Source: Defluviitaleaceae bacterium (GTDB lineage Bacteria > Bacillota > Clostridia > Lachnospirales > WRAX01). From it: 64,000 nucleotides of DNA. A model generated the notes under the pieces. The model did not search any database and was not told where the DNA came from. It saw only the letters and a list, made by a program, of their open reading frames with translations. The position numbers were made by a program, and so were the translations under genes. The stretch spans positions 1-64,000 of the forward strand of contig WRBJ01000006.1 in the NCBI GenBank assembly GCA_009784615.1, written 5' to 3'. Below, in pieces: positions 1 to 9,511 of the stretch; the stretch's first letter is position 1, and every line of letters starts with the position of its first letter.

Positions 1-155
1 GAATTGACCCAAACAAGCAACTTTTTTCGCCCTATTTCAAAGGAATGCTAGGAGTGAACCATTCAAACCCACTAGCAAATTAATTATACAACATTGCTCT
101 TGTTTTGTCAAGAGTTTTTTTGTATAATCTTGTCAAGTTGTTGATAACAAGCAAG

Positions 156-312
156 CTGGATTGCTTTGGGGTTTACTACCCATCTTGTCGTAGGAACGTC
201 CCTCGCAATGACGTAGCGTGTTGGAACCAGACAACCCTTGCCAAGGGTTGCCGTCATTGCGAGGGCTACCAAATACGTAGGGCAATATACATAAAGACCG
301 AAGCAATCAAGT
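156..312. repeat. Dispersed MITE-like repeat, copy A, imperfect terminal inverted repeats (CTGGATTGCTTTGGG ... CCGAAGCAATCAAG) and internal CCCTCGCAATGACG / GTCATTGCGAGGG arms
   Basis: Same end and internal motifs recur at 35229-35363 in the same order; no coding explanation. Confidence 0.8.
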
Positions 313-369
313 CAAAAGGATGTAGGTGCGACAAGGGTATGCATAGACCACATTGTTCGCCCTTTAACC

Positions 370-2517
370 CTACGGTTTTATGCGGGTTAGGTTTATTAAG
401 CGCAGGTTTGTAGGGTTTGTTATGTCTAATGCTATCTGTGCCGTGGCGGGTTCGTGTGTATCTAGCATTGTGATGTTGGCTGTTATGGGATTATTTGACA
501 ATATACTTGCAACATCCTGCTGGGTTAATTTGTAATTATATCGTGCGGTTTCGCTTTTCCATATTGTAAACTTGCAACCGCTTTTCCATTTCGCACAATA
601 GTAAGATTTTGTGTTTTCTAAAACATCACTATTGCAATAAGGGCATTTGCCTAGTGAGCCATTGGTCGCTTTGCGTTTGCCTTTGGTCATTTTGCGGTCG
701 TCTTGTGGGAAGGTGATAGATGTGTTTGTATCGCTTTTTGTGGCATTATCAACAAGATAATATACAAATTTTTCAATACTTCCCATAAATCGTTCTGGGT
801 TCATTGCGCCGTCGTTTATGCGATGCAAGCCTTTTTCCCAACGTCCTGTGGTTTCTGCGGATGTTATCTCGGTTGGCAATATTTGTATTAAGGTTTTGCC
901 TTTGTCGGTAGGCTGTAATGCCTTGCCCTTGCGTATTATATAGCCCACGGCAAGCAAACGCTCTATAATAGCGGCTCTGGTAGCGGCTGTGCCTAGCCCG
1001 TTTTGTTTCATATGCGCCGCTATTTCTTCGTCATCTACTGCTTTTCCCGCATTTTCCATAGCGGACAACAGGGTTGCTTCGGTATAGGGTTTTGGAGGTT
1101 GTGTCTTTTTTGCGATACTTTTAATATCTGTCATTTGGACAGCATCGTTTTTGTGCAACATTGGCAGGTTTTCTTTATTTTCCTCGTTTTCTGTATTATA
1201 AAGCTCTTTCCAGCCCATTTGCACGATTACTATGCCTTTTGACACGAAATCTTCCCCTGCTACGGCTGTTATTGCCTCGGTAATATCTTCGATATAAGCG
1301 GGATAGAAGGCGGCTAAAAAGCGACGGACGATAAGGTCGTATATTTTTGCTTCGTCTGCGGATAGCCCTGTGCTTGCGGTTTTGTTTGTGGGGATTATTG
1401 CGTGGTGGTCGGTTACTTTGCCTGCGTCTATTATACGTTTGGTTATTGGCAGTTTTTCCAATGTTTGTAAATGAGTTGCGTATTGGGCATATGCGGGGTT
1501 ACGGGTTAAGCCCGTAATGACGGCATTTAGGTTTATGTCGGGGGAAAGATGGCGGCTGTCTGTCCTTGGGTATGTTATTAATTTGCGTTTTTCGTATAGG
1601 TCTTGGGCTATTTGCAGGGTTTTTGTAGCAGAATAGCCAAAGCGTCGGTTGGCTTCACGTTGCAGTTCTGCCAAGTCTTGCAGAAGTTGTGGCGGGGTGC
1701 TTTTTTTATTGGTTTCTATTGATGTTATTTTGGCTGGCTGGTTTTTTACTTTTTTAATGATTTCGTCTGCGATTTCGGCGGTTGGTATGCGAAAAGGGTG
1801 AGATTGTGGGTCTGTCCCACAATGCCGTGAGGAATAGTTGTCGTTTTGGGCGGCGAATGTGGCGTGAATTTCCCAATAGTTTGTTGGGGTGAAGTTGTCT
1901 ATTTCGGTTTGACGGGCGACAATCATCGCTAGGGTTGGGGTTTGCACACGACCTATGGAAAGATTTGCGTTGTGTCGTAACGAATAGGCACGGCTGGCGT
2001 TAATGCCCACCAGCCAGTCTGCGTGGCTACGGCATAGGGCAGAGTTGTATAGATTGTCAAAATCTGCGGCGGGTCGCATATTTTCAAGCCCAATGCGTAT
2101 AGCCTCGTCTGTCATTGACGAAATCCACAGGCGTTGTACGGGCTTTTTGCATTTTGCGTGATTGTATATGTATCGGAAAATAAGCTCGCCTTCACGTCCG
2201 CTATCCGTTGCGCATATTATATTACTAATTGTTGCATCTTTCATTAATCGGGTTAATATACGAAGCTGGGCGGCAGTCTTTTTTATAGGCTTTGTGCGGA
2301 TTTGCGCAGGGATAATGGGCAGTGATTGCACTGTCCATTTTTTTAATGCTGGGTCGTAGTCGTCTGGGTCGCAAAGGGTTAGCAAATGCCCTATTGCCCA
2401 CGATATTATATATTTGCCGCCCGATAATACACCGTCACCTTTGGTGTTTGCACCTACAACACGGGCTATATCACGTGCGACGGACGGTTTTTCGGCTATT
2501 ACTAATATTTTTGACAC
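370..2517 (-). CDS. topB: DNA topoisomerase III (type IA)
   Basis: MSKILVIAEKPSVARDIARV N-terminus, SIGRVQTPTLAMIV, LITYPRTDSRHLS active-site motif, C-terminal Zn-ribbon-like segment. Confidence 0.95.
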   Translation of the reverse strand: MSKILVIAEKPSVARDIARVVGANTKGDGVLSGGKYIISWAIGHLLTLCDPDDYDPALKKWTVQSLPIIPAQIRTKPIKKTAAQLRILTRLMKDATISNIICATDSGREGELIFRYIYNHAKCKKPVQRLWISSMTDEAIRIGLENMRPAADFDNLYNSALCRSHADWLVGINASRAYSLRHNANLSIGRVQTPTLAMIVARQTEIDNFTPTNYWEIHATFAAQNDNYSSRHCGTDPQSHPFRIPTAEIADEIIKKVKNQPAKITSIETNKKSTPPQLLQDLAELQREANRRFGYSATKTLQIAQDLYEKRKLITYPRTDSRHLSPDINLNAVITGLTRNPAYAQYATHLQTLEKLPITKRIIDAGKVTDHHAIIPTNKTASTGLSADEAKIYDLIVRRFLAAFYPAYIEDITEAITAVAGEDFVSKGIVIVQMGWKELYNTENEENKENLPMLHKNDAVQMTDIKSIAKKTQPPKPYTEATLLSAMENAGKAVDDEEIAAHMKQNGLGTAATRAAIIERLLAVGYIIRKGKALQPTDKGKTLIQILPTEITSAETTGRWEKGLHRINDGAMNPERFMGSIEKFVYYLVDNATKSDTNTSITFPQDDRKMTKGKRKATNGSLGKCPYCNSDVLENTKSYYCAKWKSGCKFTIWKSETARYNYKLTQQDVASILSNNPITANITMLDTHEPATAQIALDITNPTNLRLINLTRIKP
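1499..1517. repeat. Palindromic repeat element inside topB (TTACGGG-TTAAG-CCCGTAA)
   Basis: Perfect 7-bp stem; translated as VITGLTRNP in TopB. Confidence 0.7.
1803..1823. repeat. Palindromic repeat element inside topB (ATTGTGGG-TCTGT-CCCACAAT)
   Basis: Perfect 8-bp stem; translated as RHCGTDPQSH in TopB. Confidence 0.7.
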
Positions 2518-2581
2518 GGCTTTTCACCTCGAAAGGATTATAGCATAAATTGCGAACAAAGGCAAATTTCTGTATAATAGA

Positions 2582-2616
2582 AAATCCCCTGCAAATTTTT
2601 ATTTTTCAGGGGATTT
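2582..2616. terminator. Hairpin AAATCCCCTG...CAGGGGATTT, terminator-like
   Basis: 10-bp perfect stem, followed on the minus strand by TTTT. Confidence 0.5.
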
Positions 2617-2697
2617 GTTGGGTTATAGTGTCTTTTTAACGGCTGCGTGTTCCAATCGAAAAAAATTCGCTTGACAAAAGCAGTATAATCCAAAAAA

Positions 2698-2735
2698 CCA
2701 AAACGAGCGGTAGGTTGACTTATTGCTCGTTTTGG
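2698..2735 (-). terminator. Hairpin CCAAAACGAGC...GCTCGTTTTGG followed by a T-run on the minus strand
   Basis: 11-bp perfect stem; minus strand continues TTTTTTGG. Confidence 0.55.
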
Positions 2736-2750
2736 GTATCAATCACTTTT

Positions 2751-2807
2751 TGTATAATATTATCATATTTGTATAATATTATCATATTTGTATAATATTA
2801 TCATAAA
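2751..2807. repeat. Three tandem 19-bp units TGTATAATATTATCATATT
   Basis: Direct reading; the third copy ends AAA instead of ATT. Confidence 0.95.
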
Positions 2808-2836
2808 GGTAGGTAATTTTTTCGCAAAAAAATCTG

Positions 2837-2865
2837 TTGACAAGCATTTGTCTTTGTAATATAAT
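2837..2865 (+). promoter_or_regulatory. Sigma-A type promoter TTGACA-N17-TATAAT for the Mrp cassette
   Basis: Exact consensus hexamers with 17-bp spacing upstream of mnhE. Confidence 0.85.
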
Positions 2866-2919
2866 TGTAACAGTATATTTTATGTCTTTAAGGGCATAAA
2901 AAATAAATTACATATCGAG

Positions 2920-3435
2920 GTGAATTTTGTGGGCAAATACTCTTTTTACATCATAGTGGCATTGGTCATTATATGGGTTGTTCTCACAGAAACATTTAGC
3001 TGGGAAGCGGTGGCTATTGGTATGTTGGTTGTGGTTTTTTCTGTATATTTTGCAGACAAATTCTTGCCATCTGCCAGCAAACAAGCAGATACCGTCAAAT
3101 TTTCTAAGCTAATCTTTTATCCATTTTATCTAATCGGGCAGGTTTATCTGGCTGGTTTTTCTATGTTGCGTTTTATCATCACGGGTGCGCAGTTTGAAAT
3201 TATTCCCGTTAAAACCACGTTAGAATCAGAGCCGCTAAAGATTATGTTAATGGATTCTATGACGTTCGTCCCTGGTTCAATATCTATGGACATTGAAGAT
3301 GATACAATAATGTCTTTGTGGATATTTGACAAAAAGCTCAATTTAAAAGAGTTAGGACCAGAAAAAGTGTCGGCACTTGCAAAAGGCGGTCTTGAAAAAA
3401 GATTGCTACGTGCGCAGTTGCCGCAGAAAAATTAA
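2920..3435 (+). CDS. mrpE: Na+/H+ antiporter subunit E (MnhE/MrpE)
   Basis: Small membrane protein with MrpE-like C-terminal TPGTVS-like segment (FVPGSISMDIEDD), cassette context. Confidence 0.85.
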   Translation: MNFVGKYSFYIIVALVIIWVVLTETFSWEAVAIGMLVVVFSVYFADKFLPSASKQADTVKFSKLIFYPFYLIGQVYLAGFSMLRFIITGAQFEIIPVKTTLESEPLKIMLMDSMTFVPGSISMDIEDDTIMSLWIFDKKLNLKELGPEKVSALAKGGLEKRLLRAQLPQKN

Positions 3436-3448
3436 AGGGGGCTAAGAC

Positions 3449-3775
3449 GTGGAAAACTTTATGCAGGATTTTTTGCAGTATGCTTTGTATGCAAAGCTAA
3501 TAATTGTTGGCATCTACATCATCCATACCTTACGTGGCCCAACAATTTGGGATAGGATGATGGGGCTAAACCTTATCGCCACCAAAACTATTATGATATT
3601 TATCGTTTTTTCCTCGCTAGAAGGTATTACCTTCTTGCTTGATTTGGCGATAATGTTTGCGCTTTTCGGCTTTTTGGGTACGGTGTTTTTATGCCTATTT
3701 TTGGCAAAACACAAATTGGGAAGAGTACGTAGTACAGCTAAAAGCACAAGCGTTAAAGAAGGGAGCGATGCATAA
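3449..3775 (+). CDS. mrpF: Na+/H+ antiporter subunit F (MnhF/MrpF)
   Basis: Size, topology, RGPTIWDRMMGLNLIATK motif. Confidence 0.85.
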   Translation: MENFMQDFLQYALYAKLIIVGIYIIHTLRGPTIWDRMMGLNLIATKTIMIFIVFSSLEGITFLLDLAIMFALFGFLGTVFLCLFLAKHKLGRVRSTAKSTSVKEGSDA

Positions 3776-4242
3776 TGAATTTTGCCATAGAACCTATCGA
3801 CATCAGCATCGAACCCATTTATGCTGATATTGTGCCAATTGCGGGTGAAATTGTTTCTGCATCATTGTCGCTTCACCCTGCCGTGTTGGTAATTTCTAAC
3901 ATCATTATTGGTATTGGACTTTTCTTTATGATAATGGGCGCAATCGGCATTTTCCGTTTTGATGATTTTTACAAGCGTATATTGTTGGCAGCAAAGGTAG
4001 ACACGGTTGGTATGATAACCCTTGTCATTGGGCTTGGTGTACGCCACGGTGCTATGGGCGATGTCTTTTTTACGCTAAAGCTAGTTTTTATCGTTGTTAT
4101 CATCCTTATCCTTAACCCGCTTGTGGCACACGTTATGGCACGCTCTGCTTATGCGTCCGGTTATAAACTGACGGGAACTATTCAAGAAGCGGATGATGTG
4201 GGTGCAGAAGACGAAACCGATTTGTCAAAATCTATTATGTAG
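3775..4242 (+). CDS. mrpG: Na+/H+ antiporter subunit G (MnhG/MrpG)
   Basis: GAIGIFRFDDFYKRILLAAKVDTVG motif. Confidence 0.85.
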   Translation: MNFAIEPIDISIEPIYADIVPIAGEIVSASLSLHPAVLVISNIIIGIGLFFMIMGAIGIFRFDDFYKRILLAAKVDTVGMITLVIGLGVRHGAMGDVFFTLKLVFIVVIILILNPLVAHVMARSAYASGYKLTGTIQEADDVGAEDETDLSKSIM

Positions 4243-4254
4243 GAGGTTAGAGTT

Positions 4255-5256
4255 GTGTCAAATACGATATATATTTTGTTTGGATTATGCCTGGCTGCCC
4301 TGCTGTTAATGGTTTTTGAACGCAGAGTGTATCGCCTTATAATATACACCGGCATATTTTCATTAATAATGGCGGGCATTTATCTATTTTTAGGTAGCCC
4401 CGACGTTGCTATGGCAGAAGCCGCTATTGGCGCATTTTCCGTCATTTTCTTTATAGTGGTAGCAGAAAAGTATTACAGAAAGTATAAAAAGAACAGACAA
4501 CTTGCCGCAGAAGGCAAAGAAGAAAAAAAACATATGGAAAAGCCCGCAAAGAGCTTTTCTTGGGGCAACGCTATCTTTGGTTTGCTTTTTGTTGGCGGCA
4601 TTGCGTTTTTGTTCCTTCACTTTAGCCCATCTATGGAAGCTAGAGAATATACAACATACCTTCGTGACCAATTCTTGGTAAACGCAGGACACGATGTTGG
4701 CGGTCAAAACGTAATTGGCGCAATATTAATGGGTTATAGAATTTACGATACGCTTTTTGAAGCATTGCTTCTTGTAATGGCTGTTACGGCGGTTACACAA
4801 CTGTCTTTCTTTGGCGATTATGCTGTAAAACAAGGCACGCAAAGCGTTGTAAAAAAAGACAAAGTCGCATTTTATTCTATACGCATCATCTCCCCGCTCA
4901 TCCTCATCTTTGGTATATACCTTATTATGAACGGGCATATCTCCGCTGGCGGCGGCTTCCAGGGCGGCGTAGCGGTTGCGGCATTCTTTGTTTGCCGTTA
5001 TTTGATACATAACATCTATGACCTTCCTGTTAAGAAAATCCTTAGTATGGAAGAAATAGTGTTTTTTGCCCTTGCGGTGTTTACTGTACTTACGGTGTTT
5101 ATTGCACCTGCCGTACTGCAATACGAAACTTTACGCAGTGAGACCTTCCAAACAATTCAGCTTGTTTCGGCTAATGCTTTGGTAGGTATTAAGGTTGCTT
5201 GTGGTTTCTTCGTTATCTTCTATAGATACATCGCCGTAGAGCGTACATTTGAATAG
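4255..5256 (+). CDS. Fused DUF4040/MbhD-E-like plus MnhB domain protein
   Basis: N-terminal GSPDVAMAEAAIGA (MrpA C-terminal/DUF4040) plus C-terminal MNGHISAGGGFQGGVAVA (MnhB). Confidence 0.85.
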   Translation: MSNTIYILFGLCLAALLLMVFERRVYRLIIYTGIFSLIMAGIYLFLGSPDVAMAEAAIGAFSVIFFIVVAEKYYRKYKKNRQLAAEGKEEKKHMEKPAKSFSWGNAIFGLLFVGGIAFLFLHFSPSMEAREYTTYLRDQFLVNAGHDVGGQNVIGAILMGYRIYDTLFEALLLVMAVTAVTQLSFFGDYAVKQGTQSVVKKDKVAFYSIRIISPLILIFGIYLIMNGHISAGGGFQGGVAVAAFFVCRYLIHNIYDLPVKKILSMEEIVFFALAVFTVLTVFIAPAVLQYETLRSETFQTIQLVSANALVGIKVACGFFVIFYRYIAVERTFE

Positions 5257-5277
5257 GTATATAAACCAACGAAAGGA

Positions 5278-5805
5278 ATGGTAATCCCTATGTTTGGATT
5301 AGGATTTTTGGAAGTTTTTCCGCTGGTTTTAATCTTTGTGTCGTTGTTTGGGATAATAACCACCAACAATGCAATTAAAACCATTATATATATGACCATA
5401 TTAAATGCGGGCGTTATAACCTTTTGGATTATTTTGGGCTCGGAATATGGCACAACAACCCTGCCGCCAATAATGGTTGACGATATTATAAGCCAAACCA
5501 ATTATTTAGAGCGTATGGCAGACCCATTGCCATCTGCGCTTATGATAACAGCAATTGTAATAGGCTTTGCGGTTACGGCGGTACTTATTATTATCTTAAT
5601 AAGCATTTTCCGCAGATACCGCTCTACAGACTGGCGTGTTATCGTGCCATTGGCTAAAAAAGACTATAAAGGTGAATTTAAACCTTTTGAGGAAGATATT
5701 CCTGCAACGCCATACCCAGCAAAAGGCAAAGGACCTATTATTTCGGAGTATATTAAATATCCAGGTCCCGGGCTAAAACGTGAAGAGAAAGGGGGCGTGA
5801 AATAA
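5278..5805 (+). CDS. mrpC: Na+/H+ antiporter subunit C (MnhC/NuoK-like)
   Basis: NuoK-like topology, DPLPSALMITAIVIGFAVTA motif. Confidence 0.85.
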   Translation: MVIPMFGLGFLEVFPLVLIFVSLFGIITTNNAIKTIIYMTILNAGVITFWIILGSEYGTTTLPPIMVDDIISQTNYLERMADPLPSALMITAIVIGFAVTAVLIIILISIFRRYRSTDWRVIVPLAKKDYKGEFKPFEEDIPATPYPAKGKGPIISEYIKYPGPGLKREEKGGVK

Positions 5806-5806
5806 T

Positions 5807-7495
5807 ATGTTACCATATTTTGTAATTGTTCCCGTGCTAATGGCAATCTTTCTCTTTATTTTTACATCAGTTAAATCATCACGGGTTGTCGCTATATTTT
5901 TTCAACTAATTTTGGTAGGTTTTTCGGGATATTTGGTGTATCTAACCCGTTCTGAATCTATTTTAGAATTTGTTGGCTCTACTGATAATTTTCTAAGTAT
6001 TGTTTTATACGCCTTCGATTTTAACACTATTTTGATAGGCTTAACAACAGTGCTGTTTTTGGTGGTTATTATCTATAACTTTCATCAAGAGCAAGGCAAA
6101 ATGTTTTGGCTACTTTTGTTCATATGGCAAGCCGTGCTTTTAGGCATTTTGTTATCACGCGATATGTTTAACATCTTCGTAATGATGGAAGTTGCGGGCG
6201 TTGTTGTTACTATGTTGATAATGACAAAGCGCAAAACACGCTCTATATACGATGCTATATTCTACTTGCTTGCAAACGTGCTTGCAGTGCAGTTCTTCCT
6301 GCTTGGTATGGCTTATGTTTACCGCTTAACGGGTACATTGGACTTGCATTTGATAGCAGAAAGATTGGCATTAGTGGCGCAAGAAGATGTAACCCAGCTA
6401 TATTTGCCATATGCTTTGGTAATGACACCAATTGCCTTTAAATGTGCAATGGTGCCAATGTCCATTTGGGTGCCGAAAGCCCACGGTTCGCCTGGTGCGC
6501 CAACTGGTGTATCTGCGATACTTTCTGGTATGTACATCAAATGTGCCGTTTACCTTTTCATCACCTTCCAAGGGGTTTTTGCTCCTGTGGCAAACCATGC
6601 TTTCTTTGTTATTTTGGGTGCGGTTACGGCTATTTCCGGCGCTATTATGGCTATGTCTAACCACAATGCAAAAGCTATACTTGCCTTCCATACAGTTTCG
6701 CAGGTTGGTTTGATAATTTTCGGCGTTTCGTTAGGTATGGGCGACGGTTATTATTCTGATTATGCAATGCTTGGCGGTTTGTATCATTTGGTAGCGCATG
6801 CGTTGTTTAAATCTACGCTGTTCTTAACAGCAGGCATAATAAAACGCTCTTATGGCTCGCTGGACGCTTATGTGGTGCGTGGTGTGCTAAAACGTATGCC
6901 AATAGTCGGTACGGCAATGGGTCTTGCTATATTAGGCATTATGGGTGCGCCGTTCTTTATCGGCTCTATTTCAAAATACTACATCGCTTATGGCAACGAC
7001 AGGTTTTCGCTGTTTTTCTGGCTTAACATAATTATCGGTCTTGCAACCATCATCAGCTTTATTAAATATGGTGCGATGTTGTTTGGCAAAGACCCAGGCA
7101 TAAAAGGAGAACATCCGAAAATTGACAAACCACGCCTTATCTCTGTTTTGATTTGGAGTACACTAAGCCTATTTGGTGGTTTGTTTGGTGCGCAATTTAT
7201 TAACTATTCTTTTGAATCTTATGTTTACAGACAAAGCGCAGGATATGGCGCAACAGCAAACGGCTCGCTACTAACAACCTTTACAGGCGATTATATGCTT
7301 GGTATGGCGGGGTATTACGAAAAAGCCATTTGGTGGATTCTTTCGGTTGTCGTCGGCTACCTATTATTTAGGTATGTGGTTAAGGGCAACAAAGTTCTTA
7401 AAAAATTAAGCTATTTGGATATGGGCATAAAAGGCATTGCTACTTGTATATTGGTCTTCTTCGCCGCACTACTAATATCTGTTGGCTTTATGTAA
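5807..7495 (+). CDS. mrpD: Na+/H+ antiporter subunit D (MnhD/NuoN-like proton pump subunit)
   Basis: MVPMSIWVPKAHGSPGAPTGVSAILSG and HALFKSTLFLTAG motifs. Confidence 0.9.
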   Translation: MLPYFVIVPVLMAIFLFIFTSVKSSRVVAIFFQLILVGFSGYLVYLTRSESILEFVGSTDNFLSIVLYAFDFNTILIGLTTVLFLVVIIYNFHQEQGKMFWLLLFIWQAVLLGILLSRDMFNIFVMMEVAGVVVTMLIMTKRKTRSIYDAIFYLLANVLAVQFFLLGMAYVYRLTGTLDLHLIAERLALVAQEDVTQLYLPYALVMTPIAFKCAMVPMSIWVPKAHGSPGAPTGVSAILSGMYIKCAVYLFITFQGVFAPVANHAFFVILGAVTAISGAIMAMSNHNAKAILAFHTVSQVGLIIFGVSLGMGDGYYSDYAMLGGLYHLVAHALFKSTLFLTAGIIKRSYGSLDAYVVRGVLKRMPIVGTAMGLAILGIMGAPFFIGSISKYYIAYGNDRFSLFFWLNIIIGLATIISFIKYGAMLFGKDPGIKGEHPKIDKPRLISVLIWSTLSLFGGLFGAQFINYSFESYVYRQSAGYGATANGSLLTTFTGDYMLGMAGYYEKAIWWILSVVVGYLLFRYVVKGNKVLKKLSYLDMGIKGIATCILVFFAALLISVGFM

Positions 7496-7513
7496 ATCAC
7501 ATCAATGTATCAT

Positions 7514-7545
7514 ACGGGGCGGGCAAATGCTCGCCCCGTGTTTAT
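7514..7545 (+). terminator. Rho-independent terminator after mrpD
   Basis: ACGGGGCG...CGCCCCGT stem then GTTTATA. Confidence 0.75.
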
Positions 7546-7582
7546 ATAACACATCGGTACTTTTAGTCAGGAGAAAAACCTT

Positions 7583-8041
7583 ATGAAAAAAACATTTGCT
7601 GACAGAATTATGCCATTCTCATTTATTATATTGGTTGTTGTATCACTTGTTGTTTTTGTATATTTTTATGAATCCCCCTTATCAAGACAAGGAAACTTTA
7701 TAAGGGCATTAGAATTGCCCCATACAATTGAAATGATAGCAATTATAAGCGCAAGGGGCGACTCTGGCGGAAACAGCAATCGTAGCACTTTGCGCTCTGT
7801 AATGCTTGTCAAAACAGAATTGCCTCGGGAAGATATAATTGATGTATTCACAACAGTAGGATTTAGCACTTGGCTTAATCCGTTTGATATTGACCGAAAC
7901 CTAGATTATCCAATTATTTCTAAAATTATAGAGCCAAGTAGCTACCAATTCAGTTCTCTAAGAAATTTTCATTTAATTTTTGATGAATTAATAGATTGTG
8001 ATACGTTTGATGGGTTTTATTTCATTGAATTTATAAATTAA
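7583..8041 (+). CDS. Hypothetical protein with one N-terminal TM segment
   Basis: Good RBS (AGGAG) and ORF; no family recognised. Confidence 0.7.
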   Translation: MKKTFADRIMPFSFIILVVVSLVVFVYFYESPLSRQGNFIRALELPHTIEMIAIISARGDSGGNSNRSTLRSVMLVKTELPREDIIDVFTTVGFSTWLNPFDIDRNLDYPIISKIIEPSSYQFSSLRNFHLIFDELIDCDTFDGFYFIEFIN

Positions 8042-8059
8042 AAAAGGGGGCTTCAAATC

Positions 8060-9451
8060 TTGGATGAAGAAAATAACAATAAACGCGAGTATTTAACGCC
8101 ACGTGAACAGCAAATGGCGGGTGCTAATCTGCGGAAGCTGGTTTTGACATATTCCATACCAACCGTAATTGGTATGTTGGTTTCTGCACTATATGTGGTG
8201 GTTGACCGCTTTTTTGTAGCACAAATACCCGGTATTGGCGACGACGCTTTGGCAGGCATAACACTTGCCTCGCCTGTTGTGCTTATTCTTGGCTCGGTTT
8301 CGCTGCTTATCGGCGTTGGCTCTGCCGCAAAAATTTCTATACGGCTTGGTGAAGGCGACCGTGCAGGTGCCGAACGTATTTTGGGCAATTGCTTCACGCT
8401 AAACCTAATTTGCTCCATAACGCTGGGTATCATTGCCCTAATCTTTCTTGAGCCTATTTTGCGTGCTTTCGGTGCGTCTGACGCTACCCTACCTCACGCT
8501 TACACATACACTAGCATAAAACTATACGGTGCATTATTTATGTATCTTTCGTGGTCGATGAACCACCCAATACGTGCCACGGGCAATGCAAAACGCTTTG
8601 CGTCTGCCCAGCTCATCGGCGCAATATCCAATATATTCCTTAACCCACTATTTATTTTTACTTTTGATATGGGCATAGCTGGTGCAGGTTGGTCAACTGT
8701 GCTTGCACAAAGCCTTTCTGCTATTTGGGTTATGCTTTACTATTTCCGTGGCGACCCAGCAATACGCATACGCTTAAAAAATATGGTGCCGCATTTAAAA
8801 ACCATATTAACCATTTTTTCGGTAGGCGTTGCGCCTTTCTTTATGCAAATCCTCGGCTCTGCCGTTGCTATAATTGCAAATCGTTTTTTAATGCAGCACG
8901 GCGGCGATTCTGCCGTGGCGGCTTTTGGCGCAATAGCAGGCGTTACTGCATTATTTGTTATGCCTGTTTTTGGTATTGCACAGGGTAGCCAGCCAATTAT
9001 AGGCTTTAACTACGGCGCAGGCGACTTAGGTCGTGTAAAAACAGGTTATTTTTGGGCGGCAATTTATGCTGTAAGCATTTGCGTAATTGGGGCAATACTA
9101 TTAATGACATTTCCACGGCAAATAATGGGGATGTTTGTAGAAGACCCGCAGGCGTTGGAGATAGGCGCAACAGGTATGCGCATAATGGCGTGGACATTGC
9201 CCGTGGCGGCTTTTCAAATGAACGCATCAACCTTCTTTATGTCCATAGGCAAGGCAAAATGGTCGGTTCTATTATCTGTAATGCGTCAAGGCGTTTTCCT
9301 TATACCGCTATATTTTATTTTGCCGCAATTTATGGGTGTTATGGGCATATGGTGGTCAACACCAATAGCAGATATTACCGCATTTTCCGTTGCATTATTG
9401 TTAATTTTACGACAAATGAAACAATTGGGCAAAACAATAAAAAATGCTTGA
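8060..9451 (+). CDS. MATE family multidrug/Na+ efflux transporter
   Basis: MATE fold pattern; PVFGIAQGSQPIIGFNYGAG motif. Confidence 0.92.
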   Translation: MDEENNNKREYLTPREQQMAGANLRKLVLTYSIPTVIGMLVSALYVVVDRFFVAQIPGIGDDALAGITLASPVVLILGSVSLLIGVGSAAKISIRLGEGDRAGAERILGNCFTLNLICSITLGIIALIFLEPILRAFGASDATLPHAYTYTSIKLYGALFMYLSWSMNHPIRATGNAKRFASAQLIGAISNIFLNPLFIFTFDMGIAGAGWSTVLAQSLSAIWVMLYYFRGDPAIRIRLKNMVPHLKTILTIFSVGVAPFFMQILGSAVAIIANRFLMQHGGDSAVAAFGAIAGVTALFVMPVFGIAQGSQPIIGFNYGAGDLGRVKTGYFWAAIYAVSICVIGAILLMTFPRQIMGMFVEDPQALEIGATGMRIMAWTLPVAAFQMNASTFFMSIGKAKWSVLLSVMRQGVFLIPLYFILPQFMGVMGIWWSTPIADITAFSVALLLILRQMKQLGKTIKNA

Positions 9452-9511
9452 CAGGATTGATAAAATTTGATAAACTATAGATAATTCCTAGTAAAGCGAG
9501 GGGAATTGTTG

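Noticed and set aside
2671-2689. TTGACA...TATAAT at 2671-2689 as a promoter
   Set aside because: Spacing between hexamers is only about 7 bp, far from the 16-18 bp required.
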